DNA from: Sclerodactyla briareus
Lineage: Eukaryota; Echinodermata; Holothuroidea; Dendrochirotida; Sclerodactylidae
Reading direction: 5' to 3'
DNA: 64,000 bases
Assembly: GCA_026419785.1 (NCBI GenBank)
Contig: JAODTK010005769.1
Coordinates: forward strand, 1 to 64,000
The notes under the pieces are model-generated. The model was not told where the DNA came from and did not search any database. It worked only from the letters and a program-made list of their open reading frames with translations. Each line of letters begins with the position of its first letter. Positions within the stretch are counted from its first letter, which is position 1. Both the position numbers and the translations under genes were made by a program. Positions 11,449 through 22,732 of this stretch are shown in pieces.

Positions 11449-11620
11449 GTCAAATAGCCATAATTTTTCGTGAAAAATGTGGCAGACGTGTCATAAATTT
11501 GCCCCATGATCAGGCTGGTACAATTTCACACAGTTGTCCTAAGGGTCTGGTCTCATCGTGTCGCTACAGAGGAATCACTAATCTTCTGGCTATCCTGGTT
11601 ATCATTGCTGTGATTTTGGG
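11449..11620 (+). repeat. GGTCA-rich repeat family, right part after E2
   Basis: It matches 56540-56700 through 'gtggaaaatttgccacacgtgtcataa', 'tgcccataatgagctggtacaat' and 'ggaatcactgagcc-ttggctttctgg' (spelling of the 56-kb copy). This shows that E2 interrupted a family member. Confidence 0.6.
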
Positions 11621-11769
11621 CCTCGAGTGAGGCTCCAGGTGTGGTCTTTGGATCCGCTCGCTGCATCCTGCGACATCTACGTTCTCAATGGAGACTTCGT
11701 GTTGCAAGTACTGCCATTTATTCTTGTAATTGGCGTATTATCTGGTTGCATGAGCTGGGGGCGTCAGCG

Positions 11770-12005
11770 CCTGCTTTCCTGGTGGAACAGTGTTCTTGGT
11801 TTTGAGGTGATTTTCCACTTTCATGTCGCTCGGTCCCGGGTTAATTTTGGCAGGTGTTTCTTGAAATTATTGGTCCGTGGCAGTGCCGTTTTTCTGGTGG
11901 GCAGTGTTCCGGGGTTTTTAGGTATTTTCCACTTCCATTCCCTCTCCCGTGTTATTGGCAGGTGTATTCCCTTTGAAATTATTGGTCCGTGTAAGTGGCG
12001 TTCCG
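11770..12005 (+). repeat. ~120-bp imperfect tandem duplication
   Basis: Phrases 'ttttccacttt/ttccacttcc', 'ttggcaggtgt' and 'gaaattattggtccgtg' occur twice about 120 bases apart. The overlapping 128-codon ORF (11627-12013) owes part of its length to this repetition and has no family resemblance. I do not call it a gene. Confidence 0.5.
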
Positions 12006-12469
12006 GCCGCTGATTAGGGGTTGCCCTTTGCTAAATAGTCTTAGACGGAATATGTGAATGTGGGTTTCGGCCCGGTTTTCCTATACGACATCTTGTTGCA
12101 AACTGTTATGTTTAAATTTATCGTGTGCATGTATGGTGGTTAGATGTGTTTTTTTTAATTCTCTCCCTGTTCGTACGGACAGGCGATAGTAGTGAAGCAC
12201 TGTCATAATTCTTGTTGGCGCACGAATGTACATGTGTCTCGCCCAATTATATTTAGTTAGCTTGTTGGGGTGGATGGGTTGTAGGCAGGGAGTGGTAGTT
12301 TGTGGTATGCGCCTTGTCCTATCTGGGCATATTAATTGTGAGAAGGATTTGTCAATTGCCGAAATGTAGGGGAATCGTTTCGGCCATCCCGAGGATTGGC
12401 GGATGTTCTATTTGAGTCATATTGATATTATGTTGAGGGAAATGGTAATTTGGAGATAAGAGGATCAGT

Positions 12470-13060
12470 TCCGGCCAATTGTGAGAATAGCAAAATGTTT
12501 ATGTCCCACAGATTAAGTGGATGTTCTCCTCCGTTGGTCAGTAGTATGATTGACTAGTGAGGTTTTTGGGGGGGGGGGGGGGGGGGGGGGGGGGGTACCT
12601 GTAGGGTGCCTCAAGGATTGAAGCAGCGCGTCATTAAGGGGTCATTTTTATCCAAAGGGTATTTGGCTTCTCCGCCACCAAAGTTTGATTCGGATAATCA
12701 TGATGGGTGTCAGTGGCATCACTGACCCTTGGTATAAACATGGTATTCAGGAATTTGGGGTTCAAGAGTGCCCCATCTAGGTGTTCAGTTTCGCAATTTT
12801 GTGAAAATGAGCAGAATGCTCCTCATCCCAAAGGGTAGTTGTTGGGGTCAAACGGTTCAAAATGTTCTCTTCCTACAGTTGATTCGTAAATCAGGGTGTT
12901 CAGATTTGGGAGTCGGGTAATATAGGGTCAGTTTGAGCCATTCGGGGAATAGAGCAAAATGCTTCTCATCCACCAATTAGGTTGAATTTTTTCGTCAGTT
13001 GCAGTAGAATAGGGACTAGTGATACCTTCAACTAAACGAATGATTTGCAAAAAGCCTCAC
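12470..13060 (+). repeat. Degenerate repeat region around a 28-base G tract
   Basis: Three related phrases of the type 'gagcaaaatgcttctcatcc-c-a' occur near 12490, 12810 and 12955, with 'gattcgtaaatcagg' and 'cagtttgagcc' between them. An uninterrupted run of 28 G lies at 12568-12595. I recognise nothing coding. Confidence 0.4.
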
Positions 13061-16000
13061 GCTTAGATTTTTTCACTCATGATTCATTAGGGTAAATATC
13101 CCCAGAATGTGGCATGAGCTTCTGAACCATTGGTTCTCTAGGTATGAATCATATCGAAACTAGCGATTAGTTGCTAGAATTTGAACGCATTAGGAATAAC
13201 CCGATTGTGGACTAGAAGTGTACTAGACATTTGGGGATCGGCGGTTGTTGCATAGCAGTTAAGTGAGCGTTCACGTTATTTATGTCTCTTGCCTTTGAAT
13301 GAGAGAGCTACTGTCTTTCTGATGTGGACTCGACCTCAGTCTCTTGTTTGATAGCTCAACGAAAAAATAATAGAGACTGTGTCCGATGTTTGTTCAGTGG
13401 TTATGATATTTGCCGTTTTCCGGGGTCCGATGTACATCATGTCAATAAAATTCGCGAATACCATTCAAGTTGGGAACTATCGGACGAGGCTTCGGAATAT
13501 TGGAAGGTTTTGTGATGCTGTTCAAGTGACCTCTTATCGGGCCGACCATGTCTTGGGGACACACAAGAAGTGTAAACAAATAGGCCAAGTGTTCTTTGAC
13601 ATCATTGTGGCAACGCTTCCGACGGTCGATCAGGTTAGAGATTTAGTTAAAGGCTATCGTTTTAGGATATTACTCATCATTGGAAGTTTTATCAGTGATA
13701 TCTTTAACGTGCAAGACAATGCCACAACCTTCCCAGCATTTTTTTCAGATGGGTAGGCTCACTGTGATTGCAAGTAACATAACTTGTTCGCCTAACCTAA
13801 ACATAACATCAGGATGCTTACAACGGTGCAACTGCAAACAATTAACGAAGGTTACCATAGAACTGTCATTTGCATTCAGAAGACATCGAGCATGTCAGGT
13901 TATCAATATTTGGCACCAACATGAGTGGAACTTTTATTTCGTATTTAGTCCCCCCGAATCCAATTCTGGGTCACTAGGACCCTAATGTTAGTAGAGTGTA
14001 ATGGGCGTGCTCCTGATTTCAGCGACGATAGTGACAGCGGGTATCATTCCGCATCTATCATGGTATCGAGGGGTTATCCCTCTCTTCATCTCATCCACTT
14101 CACCGGGCACAATCTGAAGCTTGGAAACCAAGATGACGTTGGAACGTTATCTCTATCCACAAGACGTCTTAATTACAGGCATGGGAGCCCAAGGCCGCTT
14201 CTTAAAACCTTTGTCTTCCAATCCCGAGCTTTCCAAACGCGCGCAATTTTTAACTCCTCGAGAGAATCAATCAGGTCACTTGAAGCGAGCTGCACAGCAG
14301 ATGCTGTGATGGTCGCTGTTTTATCCACAGTCTCAGTCACGAGAGAAAGGAAACACGTATGCGCAAATAACTTACAAAGACCAGGACAAATGCGCAGTTG
14401 ATCGATCAAAGGTTCATCTTTGACACCCAAGTACAGAAAATTTATATGTCATGATTGGAGAAAAAGATTTTGAGGCGTTCAACTTACATGGGGTGAGCTT
14501 GGCCTATAATTGCGGTCAGTTGCCTGACGGGCCACCGTATTTATTGGTGTCGCCCGGGTTTTTTATCTGTACAGGATGACCCTTGCTGAGTTAGCGACTA
14601 TGGACCCATTGAGTAATATCTTCGAGTAATACAAGGAATATGGAAAAGAGGGGAGCTGTATATATTCAAATAAATGAGTGACTTACCAATTTTCAGATTA
14701 GCTGAGTAGTCGGTTCATAAGCAATGGATAAGGGGGGGAGGGGGGGGGGGGCACACGATTCTTTCTAGCCACACCCGGAACTGGTTAAGGCATGGCGTCG
14801 AGTGATTCGAGCGATGTCAAAATGTGATTTTGAACAGTTATCACATTGGTTCATGATATCAAATGAGAAAAGGAGAATGGGAGCATTATTTCTTAATATA
14901 CTTCAAAAAGGCCTGAAAATTTTGCTTGAAAAGCTTCGAAAACCAGTCACCGTTGGGATAGAACAACCGATTTTAGTTATCAATGATACCGGGAACCTAT
15001 TCCTCAGTAGTTTCAAGTCATAAACATGTGATTTTCCGGACGACGAATAGGCGAGAAAGATGGCGACGAATTCTATACAGAACACCCATGTGTATGATAG
15101 CATTTTTCCTTCTTCGGGAATATACCATCCGAATGTGGACCTAAGCAAAATAGGGACCTAGGTATAAAGGTCATATTGAAAAAGAAATATTGGATAAGAT
15201 GGCTCTTTAAAAAATCGTGGTCGTTCAAACTTTCATGTATGCGGAAAGTACCGTCGTGCATTCCTACTGCGCATAAAAGCATTGCACCGATGTCGATACC
15301 TCTGTTGCCGTTATGCTGCTTTCAATGTCAGGTTTCGATCGCCTGAAAAGGGTTTTTTTTTTTTTTATCGTCACTGAGCAACACTTTCAAACATCGCAAG
15401 AGTCACAAAATGGCCGCTTCTCTATATGCCTGTGGACTGTGTTTGGTTTTTTACTCGTTTTACATGCTGATGTTATTTGAGGAGGTTACGTAGTTCTTAT
15501 TCTTCATTTTTATTTGGCGATTCTGACGGCCAGTTGGGACAGCAGCGAATCTTGTCAGACGGCCATCGGCAAGATTGGGAGAGGAAACCAGAGCGTTATA
15601 GGTTTATTTGAGTGGGTGGCGGTTGTCGTCTTTTATAACAGTAGTCGAATACCGATGTGTATTATACGTCTCAGGTATCTGGAATGTGAAAGCCAACCCT
15701 GAGACAATCGTGACAATTATACACTGGAACGATACTTACTACCACACACTATTACCTTATAGAGAAATGAGTTTCTCAATTGAAGATCTAATAAACATGA
15801 ACGGCTGCAAACAAACTGGCGAGCACAAGGAAAGAGGCGTCTTGATGACATCACGAAGAAAATTGCCCCATTACATAACGAAAAAAAAAAAAACAAAGGA
15901 TTTTACTGGGTTCCATGAACTCAGAGGAGATTACCCCTCGTATTCGTGTATTGAAGCTATGCTTCATAGGTGCGGTGGAATTTGGTTGGGATTCCATATC

Positions 16001-16200
16001 ATACTTGTGAAAATACACCTCTGGCGGCAGCGATCCCCGACCAGGGTCCAATAGCCCAAATAATCTCATAGCACAGTTAAAACAAATCGTAATTTACTGT
16101 TGCCTAATTTTTACGCGAGTAAGAGAACAAAAGGACACACGACCACACATTTTTTTCACCAATACACCCCTCCCTTCTCTGTACTTTGTGTTTTTTTGTC
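13061..16200. other. Unassigned sequence
   Basis: It contains several ORFs of 100-148 codons (13379-13756, 13680-13985, 13985-14401, 15608-16054). None has a recognisable domain, and none shows a convincing splice acceptor and donor pair. A G-rich tract lies near 14730-14752 and a T-run near 15353. I see no repeat family shared with the rest of the window. Confidence 0.35.
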
Positions 16201-16214
16201 AACCGACTCAGGAG

Positions 16215-16216
<2 letters not shown>

Positions 16217-16251
<35 letters not shown>
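16217..16251. repeat. Poly-T tract
   Basis: About 35 uninterrupted T. It could be the tail of a retroposed sequence on the minus strand, but no SINE or LINE body was recognised beside it. Confidence 0.6.
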
Positions 16252-16252
<1 letters not shown>

Positions 16253-16931
16253 TGGGTCGCAAAAGACTCAAGAGGCCTTATGTTACTCTGAACCAGGAAT
16301 TGTAGACTTGTTTATGCCCGATTACGCTTCTCTTCTAAATCCAGGGCGCAAATATACACCGATTGTTTCAACAGGAAGTACAACGAACAAACTAGGGCCC
16401 GCGCGGGCCAAGTCGAGGCCATTACCATAAAAAAACCCAGGGGGAAGTGCGTAATTTTAATCACAAGGGCGATCTAACTCCAGTCAGGGCGGACCTAAAA
16501 TTACGGGGAATAAAAAAATTGCAGGGTCCAAATCCCCCTAGCAAAACGACTGGTCTCTGACAAAAAAATGTTTGTAGCGGGGGTAACGGGACTGTTACCG
16601 ATGGAATTACCGTTGGGTAACAGTAGAGTAGATCCGGTTTGTGGTTTGGGTGTGATTTCCCGCCTACCACTGGAATGTCAACGAAATTCTTCCAGAATGG
16701 GTCAGACTGTTTGCGTTTGCAGTTCGGTAGTTTGTCATAGACTTGACAAGAAACAGGTTCAGTGGTGTGTTGCGAAACAGGTTTTTTTCTTCCATAATCG
16801 GAAAACAACATTTGGACACAATTTGGGCACAAATACCCACGAAGCTTTATCTAACACATTCCAACTATAATTCCACTGCCACTTTTTTGTGCGATTTGCG
16901 GCAAATTCGTGACTATCAATTATATAAAAAG

Positions 16932-17033
16932 GATAATAATAATAATAATAATATAATAATATAATTAATAATAATAATAATAATAATCATTAATAATAAT
17001 AATGTATAATAATAATAATAATAATAATAATAT
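16932..17033. repeat. (AAT)n microsatellite
   Basis: About 100 bases of near-perfect AAT/TAA repeats with a few interruptions. Confidence 0.9.
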
Positions 17034-17699
17034 GAAACATCAACGCAACAAGAGTGCGTTAAGAGAGAGCTTCAATACGATCATGTGTGAACGTTAGAAA
17101 AGTTGATTGCGGCGGTTCGTGAGTAGATCCAAACTCAGTCAGTAATTATGATGACTGATGGGTACAAATAAAACCATGGAATGTGCACTTGCGCAACATG
17201 ATTCGGCAGGAACAAGTGTGCCAACTCCTGTAAATAGTTCCCACGAAAAAATTTGACTGTGTGATAATGTGATTTGAAGTAATTCGTAGAAAAATCGGGG
17301 TTTGGATTTTACCCACTGTGGTCATATTCGGAGGAAACGAGATGCTGAGAATAGTTACTCCGTGTATCTAGCGAGGATGTTTTGTTTGAAGTCTGAACTT
17401 TGTTTTGGGGGGTCTTCGTGTTGTTGTTCGGAGATGTGTCCCAGAATCTGGAGGTTTTGGTTTTGGTTTTTGCTTTGAAACCCACCCCTGTTGTTTGACA
17501 ACGTGTTTCCCTATCATGTTTTCGAGCGTTCGTTTTCATCGCAGGGACTCCGTATCTGTTAGTTTATATCACTCCGATGCCAGTTCATTTTCATATTTTA
17601 TTAGGTCAAAGGTTGGTGAGATTCCATTCTAACCGAGGAAATCCTTCAAAGTTTGAGAAATAGTTCAATAAACTCCGAGGACGATTCACGACGAAAAAC

Positions 17700-18014
17700 T
17701 TCCTGACAGTAAAGTTTACTAACGAGAACGCCAATCGTAACAGCAATGTTAGTCTGCAGTCAGCAGTACTTATCACACACTAATACCATTCTGGTGGCGA
17801 GGCAACGTCATGTGAAGTGTCTGTTCTGTTGTCTTGCCCTGGTTGTCCGTTGTCCGTCGCTGTCTGTCTGTCTACCTACCTACCTACCTACATTCCTTGA
17901 CAGTGAAGATATACTAAAGGAGAACGCCACTTGTAACATCCATTGTTAGGTATCCAGTCAGCCAGTTACTATAATACCATTTGGTTTGAGTCAATGTATG
18001 TTAAGCTGCCGACC

Positions 18015-18053
<39 letters not shown>

Positions 18054-18133
18054 TTACCTACATACCTTCCTACCTACCGACCTACCCACCCAACCACTTA
18101 CCCACCCATCTACCTATCCACCTACCTACCTAT
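17700..18133 (+). repeat. ~195-bp tandem duplication carrying (CTGT)n and (CTAC)n
   Basis: Two copies share 'gacagt-aag-ttactaa-gagaacgcca-t-gtaaca' followed by 'tgttag', 'cagtcag' and 'aatacca'. They start near 17700 and 17897. Each copy ends in tetranucleotide repeats. In the second copy these have grown to about 40 bases of CTGT plus a long degenerate CTAC/CCAC tract up to 18133. Confidence 0.7.
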
Positions 18134-18369
18134 CCTGTTTTGTCTTGCAATTCCTCCAACGGTAAATCCCGACAGAGTCACCAGCAGAAAGCACCTGCAC
18201 GAGCTCTGCACGTACTACCATTTCATGCCATGCCAGGCAATAAAATCATCAGTTGCACAAGCCCCTTAGAAATGAGACAACGACGGCCCCCAACGTCCCA
18301 GTCCATAAGCAAAGATGTCTCTGCCGAAAATACCAATCGGAGGATATCCTCAGCTTCCACATCAGCTAT

Positions 18370-19640
18370 ATGGAAGGCCTGCTCTATATAGGCTGATCAG
18401 CAAGATCCACTCCTAGCTTACTTCAACTATATACTTCCAACAGTCTCCTATCAGCCATACGCTGAGAGCCCTCAGCCCTCGGTCGACGTACCACTTGTCG
18501 TTGAGGTTTCTCGGTGCATGTACCAAGATCGACTTGAACTACAAATTCAACTTTAATAGACGCTAGATAGGGATAGGCCAGAAGAAGTGACCGCGAACAG
18601 GTCCGGTAACCCTGTTTCTCTCCTTTCACGTTGTGGCCATTTTGGTTCTCCTTCCATGGCCTACTGTTGCGCCCCGTTGTTGTTCACCGGATTGTCGACG
18701 GCTTTATCTTCCTCCTCTTCCGGGCAGTTCCGTCTGATTAGGCCTCTCCTGTTACAATGATACCAGGTAAGTGGTATCTTGACAGGGGAATTATTTAGTG
18801 TTTAACCTCTCCAACTGGGTCTAAATTCCCTCCAGGAGCGTCTTCACCCCAGTCAAGTTAAATTCTCCTGCAACCCAAAGTACCCCTCTGTATTCCATGG
18901 CCTTCCCGGCCTAGCGATAACTCCTCGCAGTTCGGTTAGCCTCGCACTCCGATGCGAGGCTTACTGCCTCCTCGAGATTCATGAGACGCCCGGAAAGAAC
19001 ATAACTCCGCCAAACCTTCACCAGTTAGTGCGTTCGACTGCCAAAATATATGCAATTGCTCACTGTTGTACATGCATTCCAGGTTATCCAACAGTTCTCC
19101 TCTTCGGGAGCTGAGCTAAGCCCTCAATAACGGTGTCCAAAATTCGCAAAATCTGGCTTTCGGGGTAGTTCCATTATATCTGACAGGCAGCACCTGGTCG
19201 TTCTGATGTGTGGGGCACCCAATCGGGAAATATCAATCTATTCACCCTCAGAATATGCACCTCGTATCTGGGCACCGAACGGGACCCTCCAATCGACTTC
19301 GAATTAACGCTCATGCCACAAATGAGGGAGAGGGGAGCTAGGGAGGAACATCGTTGATGGGCACTGAGAACCCATACGGGACCTACCTGCCTCCTGAGAT
19401 TCCATTCCCTTGAACCTAGCTGTCACTTGGCGGAAAGAAATGTAAGCCTCCTCCCTGAGTTAAACTGTTGTACCTAGGAAGGGTCTGCCCCAACGACGGG
19501 TAAGGTGAAACTCATGTCCGATAGTGGGGGTGTTGAAAAAGCATGCTCACCACCCCGTTCGCCGCTCTGTCCTTCATCTGTATTTCTCTTTCTTTTAGGC
19601 CATTCCCTAATACCGGTGGAGCCCTCTTCGCTCTACTTGC
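18370..19640 (-). mobile_element. Fossil Ty3/gypsy-like LTR retrotransposon fragment (gag region)
   Basis: Read on the minus strand, the segment resembles the gag of Ty3/gypsy-type elements. It has a stretch like the helical retrotransposon gag domain in its middle and a zinc-knuckle-like motif near 18709-18770. No LTRs, protease, reverse transcriptase or integrase were recognised, so only a fragment is present. The element is broken, with several interruptions. It appears old, although sequencing noise in this assembly may exaggerate its decay. Confidence 0.55.
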
Positions 19641-20302
19641 TGCTGTAATCAGGCGGTAGCGTGGGCCTACCCACCTTGGGCGTCAGCGAAACGGACAAAT
19701 CATTCCCCTTTATCGTTCTGGCCATGGACGCCTCACTGCTCACGAACCACTCTAATTTCACACACAAAGTAGCATCACCGCCAACACGATAGCCTGATCC
19801 CTCAATGGTATTACAACGAGTGATGGGCCATCGTATATACAAATGAGTGAGTCGCCCATTGATAAGACTGCATGGGCCGGCTTGGCTGCAATTGCTAAAA
19901 TGCATATTGCAATATAATAAGATTTGTGCACTAAGGCTATGCTGCGTAACATTTTAGCACCATATTCGCAATGGAATATTGTATTTGTGTGGTTCACGTT
20001 ACAGCACCATGGGTACTCTTGTGTAAAATTTGAACCAGTTCTCGCGCGCCACACGGGATCTTCCCGCGGGGCACACGCCGTTGCATTTGCATGTAATGTC
20101 TATGACGTTGCAACGTTATTTTAGTAATTCCTCACCAGTGGTAACCGATATGGAGATCCCAGTCGAGACTAAAATAAACCTTCCGCGAATAAAATGTCGG
20201 TCACGGGGGTTCGTCATCGTCAATTTGTGAATTGAATTGTGAGTTAACGTCCCGTAATTAGAAGGAATCCTTCATATAATTGTTAGGGGTTTCATTGATT
20301 TA

Positions 20303-20310
20303 TGACGTCA
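20303..20310. promoter_or_regulatory. CRE-like palindrome TGACGTCA upstream of the SRCR start
   Basis: A perfect ATF/CREB-type octamer lies about 70 bases upstream of the proposed initiator ATG at 20378, in a plausible 5' untranslated or proximal promoter position. An 8-base palindrome is expected about once per window by chance, and another occurs near 30478. Functional relevance is speculative. Confidence 0.25.
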
Positions 20311-20377
20311 GTAATGCAGTAATAATAGCGTTGTGGTAGTGCAAAACATCGGTTCAGTCGAGAACCCACCAGTCGAG

Positions 20378-20433
20378 ATGTTATTGCAGTGGCTCCTCTT
20401 GGCTAGTAGTTTCTTTCGCCTGTGTTTCTTCTA
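20378..20433 (+). CDS. Putative signal-peptide exon of SRCR gene
   Basis: The ATG opens MLLQWLLLASSFF, a hydrophobic, leucine-rich start typical of a secretory signal peptide. One frame over, the next bases read ACVSS, which would suit a signal-peptidase site. A single surplus base separates the two. Without it the exon has 55 bases and ends in phase 1 at a GTCATG donor, which is weak. That phase fits the first SRCR exon, which begins with the last two bases of a codon. The exon lies about 200 bases upstream of that SRCR exon on the same strand. If real, the product enters the secretory pathway. The weak donor and the frame change make this tentative. Confidence 0.4.
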
Positions 20434-20629
20434 GTCATGTTGTATCTATCACATCGGTTTACTTATGTGCGAAAAATAGAATAGTTTCATTATACTAAAA
20501 AAGAAAGGAAAAAAAAAAGGATCGAAAAATCATCCTGTTTGATGCTGTCGTTGAAATGTTAAAATTGTGGAATCGTTTGATTCAGATCATCAGTACTCAC
20601 CAACTACTATATAAATATGTTCTCCCCAG

Positions 20630-20934
20630 ATATCCGACTCGTTAATGGCCTATCACCTCTCATGGGCCGTGTGGAGATCTTTTACAGCGACCAGTGGGGA
20701 CCGTGTGTAGTGATCACTGGGACGACAATGGTGCCAATGTCGTATGTCGACAACTCGGTTTGGATGAGGTGGGGACAGCGAAGTTGAGCAACGCTTTTGG
20801 GAATGGACGAGGAAATATTTGGTTAGACGACGTGATGTGCAATGGGACTGAAGATAATCTTACTTCCTGCCAGCACAACGTTTTCCAAAACCGTTGTGCT
20901 GGCTATAGTTCCGCCGCTGGTGTGATCTGCGGCG
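20630..20934 (+). CDS. SRCR domain exon, type A
   Basis: This exon encodes one scavenger receptor cysteine-rich domain, an extracellular ligand-binding module of about 100 residues. It reads IRLVNGLSPLMGRVEIFY, then CSDHW, NVVCRQLG, GRGNIWLDDVMCNG, SCQH and GVICGG. The six cysteines fit a group-A SRCR pattern. The upstream acceptor is ctccccag and the donor GTATGT. The exon starts with two bases of a split codon and ends one base into a codon, the symmetric phase-1 layout usual for SRCR exons. It is 305 bases long. A one-base loss in a G-run near 20697-20700 shifts the frame at the conserved W-G-T-V-C motif, and 306 bases would be in frame. This may be sequencing error or a real lesion. It is the best-preserved exon in the window. 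Confidence 0.9.
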
Positions 20935-21249
20935 GTATGTACTTTTTCAATTCATCCCAAATGTTGCTTACCTATTGTCTACTGTAGTTCGGCTAGACCA
21001 AGTATACCTTTCTTCTGAAAAGATGACTACTTCGTCAGTTCCAATTATGGATTCGCATGCAAGCCACCTTTTCGTCTCTTGCCCCGTGTTATCATGCTCA
21101 TTATTTGCTATACTTATACTGTTGCTGTTTTCTTACGTCACACCCGAGTGGTAGATTTGTTTTGGACTCCTTTACTCGATCATAGTCATGAACACATTGC
21201 CGCATCACAAGGTATAGCGTGTATTCACCCGAAATGACAAGTCGTCGGA

Positions 21250-22090
21250 CAAATAGGATATCCAGACGAATGAATGCATTTCTACACAGTTAGCAGTATT
21301 CTGAGCCTAATTCCGAATTCACAGGCAACCAGTGCAAAGACTGGACGATGCTCAACGATGATGTGTTGAAATCATAGACAGTTTCACAAGAAGCCTGGCT
21401 GCACTGTTTTGCAGACGTTGCAAATTCTGAGTCGAATACCCTTGAAATCCATAAAGCAAAACTGTTGCAATAATCCAAGTGACCGTGACGTGAATGAAAG
21501 AATGTACCAAAGTGTTCATTGTTCATGAATACCAGTCTTGCAAAGTTTGCTGATATGTTTATTCATTTCCTTGTTCCCATCAAAAATAACTCCGAGGTTG
21601 CGGACTTTATCATATGAATTGATAAAAGCATCACCGATTTCGATGGATCTACTGATGACTTCAATGATCTGGACATTAGAAGCGAATAGTGAATTCATTT
21701 TTCGAGTCGTTAGGTTTTCAATTTATGAGCAACCATCCAATCTCTAATGCCAGAGATGCAGCTTTGCATATTACACCAGTTGATAGCCGTGTTTCTAATT
21801 CCATGTTCCAAAATTCTCACTAAAATAGAATGATCGACCGTATCGCACGAGGAACTAACGTCGAGCAGCACCATAAGAACAACATTCTGGTTATCAATGG
21901 ACTGCATGATTTCTGAGGGAATCCTGGGCAGAGTCTCAGTTGAATAGTATTGTCTATTTGCAGACTGAAAATACACGTAAGGGACAGTGACGATTACAAT
22001 GTTGCAAGATTTGATCCGCAACAACTCTTTCCACAAGCTACCCATCAAATTGAAAATAATACACATAATTTGGAGCAGAGTGTAGAGAAT
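21250..22090 (-). mobile_element. LINE fragment, CR1/L2-like reverse transcriptase
   Basis: On the minus strand, reading from about 22070 down, the fragment encodes LLDVSSSCDTVDHSIL. This corresponds to the F-D-T-V-D-H-x-I-L block of CR1/Jockey-group reverse transcriptases. Next come VRNLGVIFDGNKEMNKHIS (near 21560-21620), then LDYCNS (about 21460) and VQSLHWLPVN (about 21330). This is the usual order in the C-terminal half of such proteins. The expected F after 'S-A-A' is a C here, and frame changes separate the blocks, so it is inactive as shown. It lies between SRCR exons A1 and B1 in antisense orientation, as an intronic insertion. Confidence 0.8.
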
Positions 22091-22438
22091 AAAAATAAGT
22101 GAGCGTGAGGCTACTGAACTAAGCTGGTTTCTACATCATTCACCCTCGTACGCCATCCGAGAGAAAGTTTCATTGGTAAGTTTGGGCGAAACGACGTCGT
22201 ATTTGCTCCATCTTTCTCATTTGCGGAATAGCAGTATTACGGAAATCAGAGTATTAGCGTCTATCAATGATTGGGTATATTACTGGAAATGGCATGAAAC
22301 ATTTGAAGAGGTGGTTTATATTCATTTAGTCCCTTCGCCTTCTCACCTAAATCCGCCCAGATAAAAGTATCTTGCTTGCGCACTTGTTCATGGTTTTCTT
22401 GAAGACTACAGTGTGTTTTCTTCCATTTAAACTTCCAG

Positions 22439-22732
22439 ATCTTCGATTGACTGTCCCGCGGGGCAGGCTGAAGTGTCCCTTATGCGGAGGATGGATCTCC
22501 GTCCTAGATGATACTTGGAACGACAAAGACGCAAGCTTTGGGTCCTGCCGTCACTGGAGACATCAGTAGTGCTCCGACGGCATCGACAACGAACAGGACT
22601 CATCGAACGCTATAAATTCCTCAGTCTGCGGTGGTGCAAATGCAGGACTGAGAGTACTTTGAGTGAGTGCGCCATTTCTGTCCGAGAGAACTACATGCGA
22701 TCAGCACAAGATCGCCACAGTCGCCTGTAATC
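22439..22732 (+). CDS. SRCR-like domain exon, type B
   Basis: The acceptor cttccag is followed by (D)LRLTVPRG, then WISVLDDTWNDKDAS, TNRT and ESTLSECAISVREN. The exon ends IATVACN at a strong GTAAGT donor. Order and spacing match the type-B exon at 59026-59329, and both have phase-1 boundaries. Type B has fewer recognisable cysteines than type A, so I call it a divergent SRCR-like module. The coding signal moves among frames at least three times over 294 bases, so the exon is not translatable as given. It follows exon A1 after a 1.5-kb intron containing an antisense LINE fragment. Confidence 0.65.

Noticed and set aside
11627-12013. 128-codon hydrophobic ORF
   Set aside because: Built partly on a 120-bp tandem duplication. 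No family resemblance.
13379-14401. Three successive ORFs of 101-138 codons
   Set aside because: They lie in different frames without exon boundaries or recognisable motifs. The minus strand is also open at 14173-14430, so chance is likely.
15608-16054. 148-codon plus-strand ORF
   Set aside because: No domain, no repeat-family link, no splice evidence, and a poly-A-derived lysine run.
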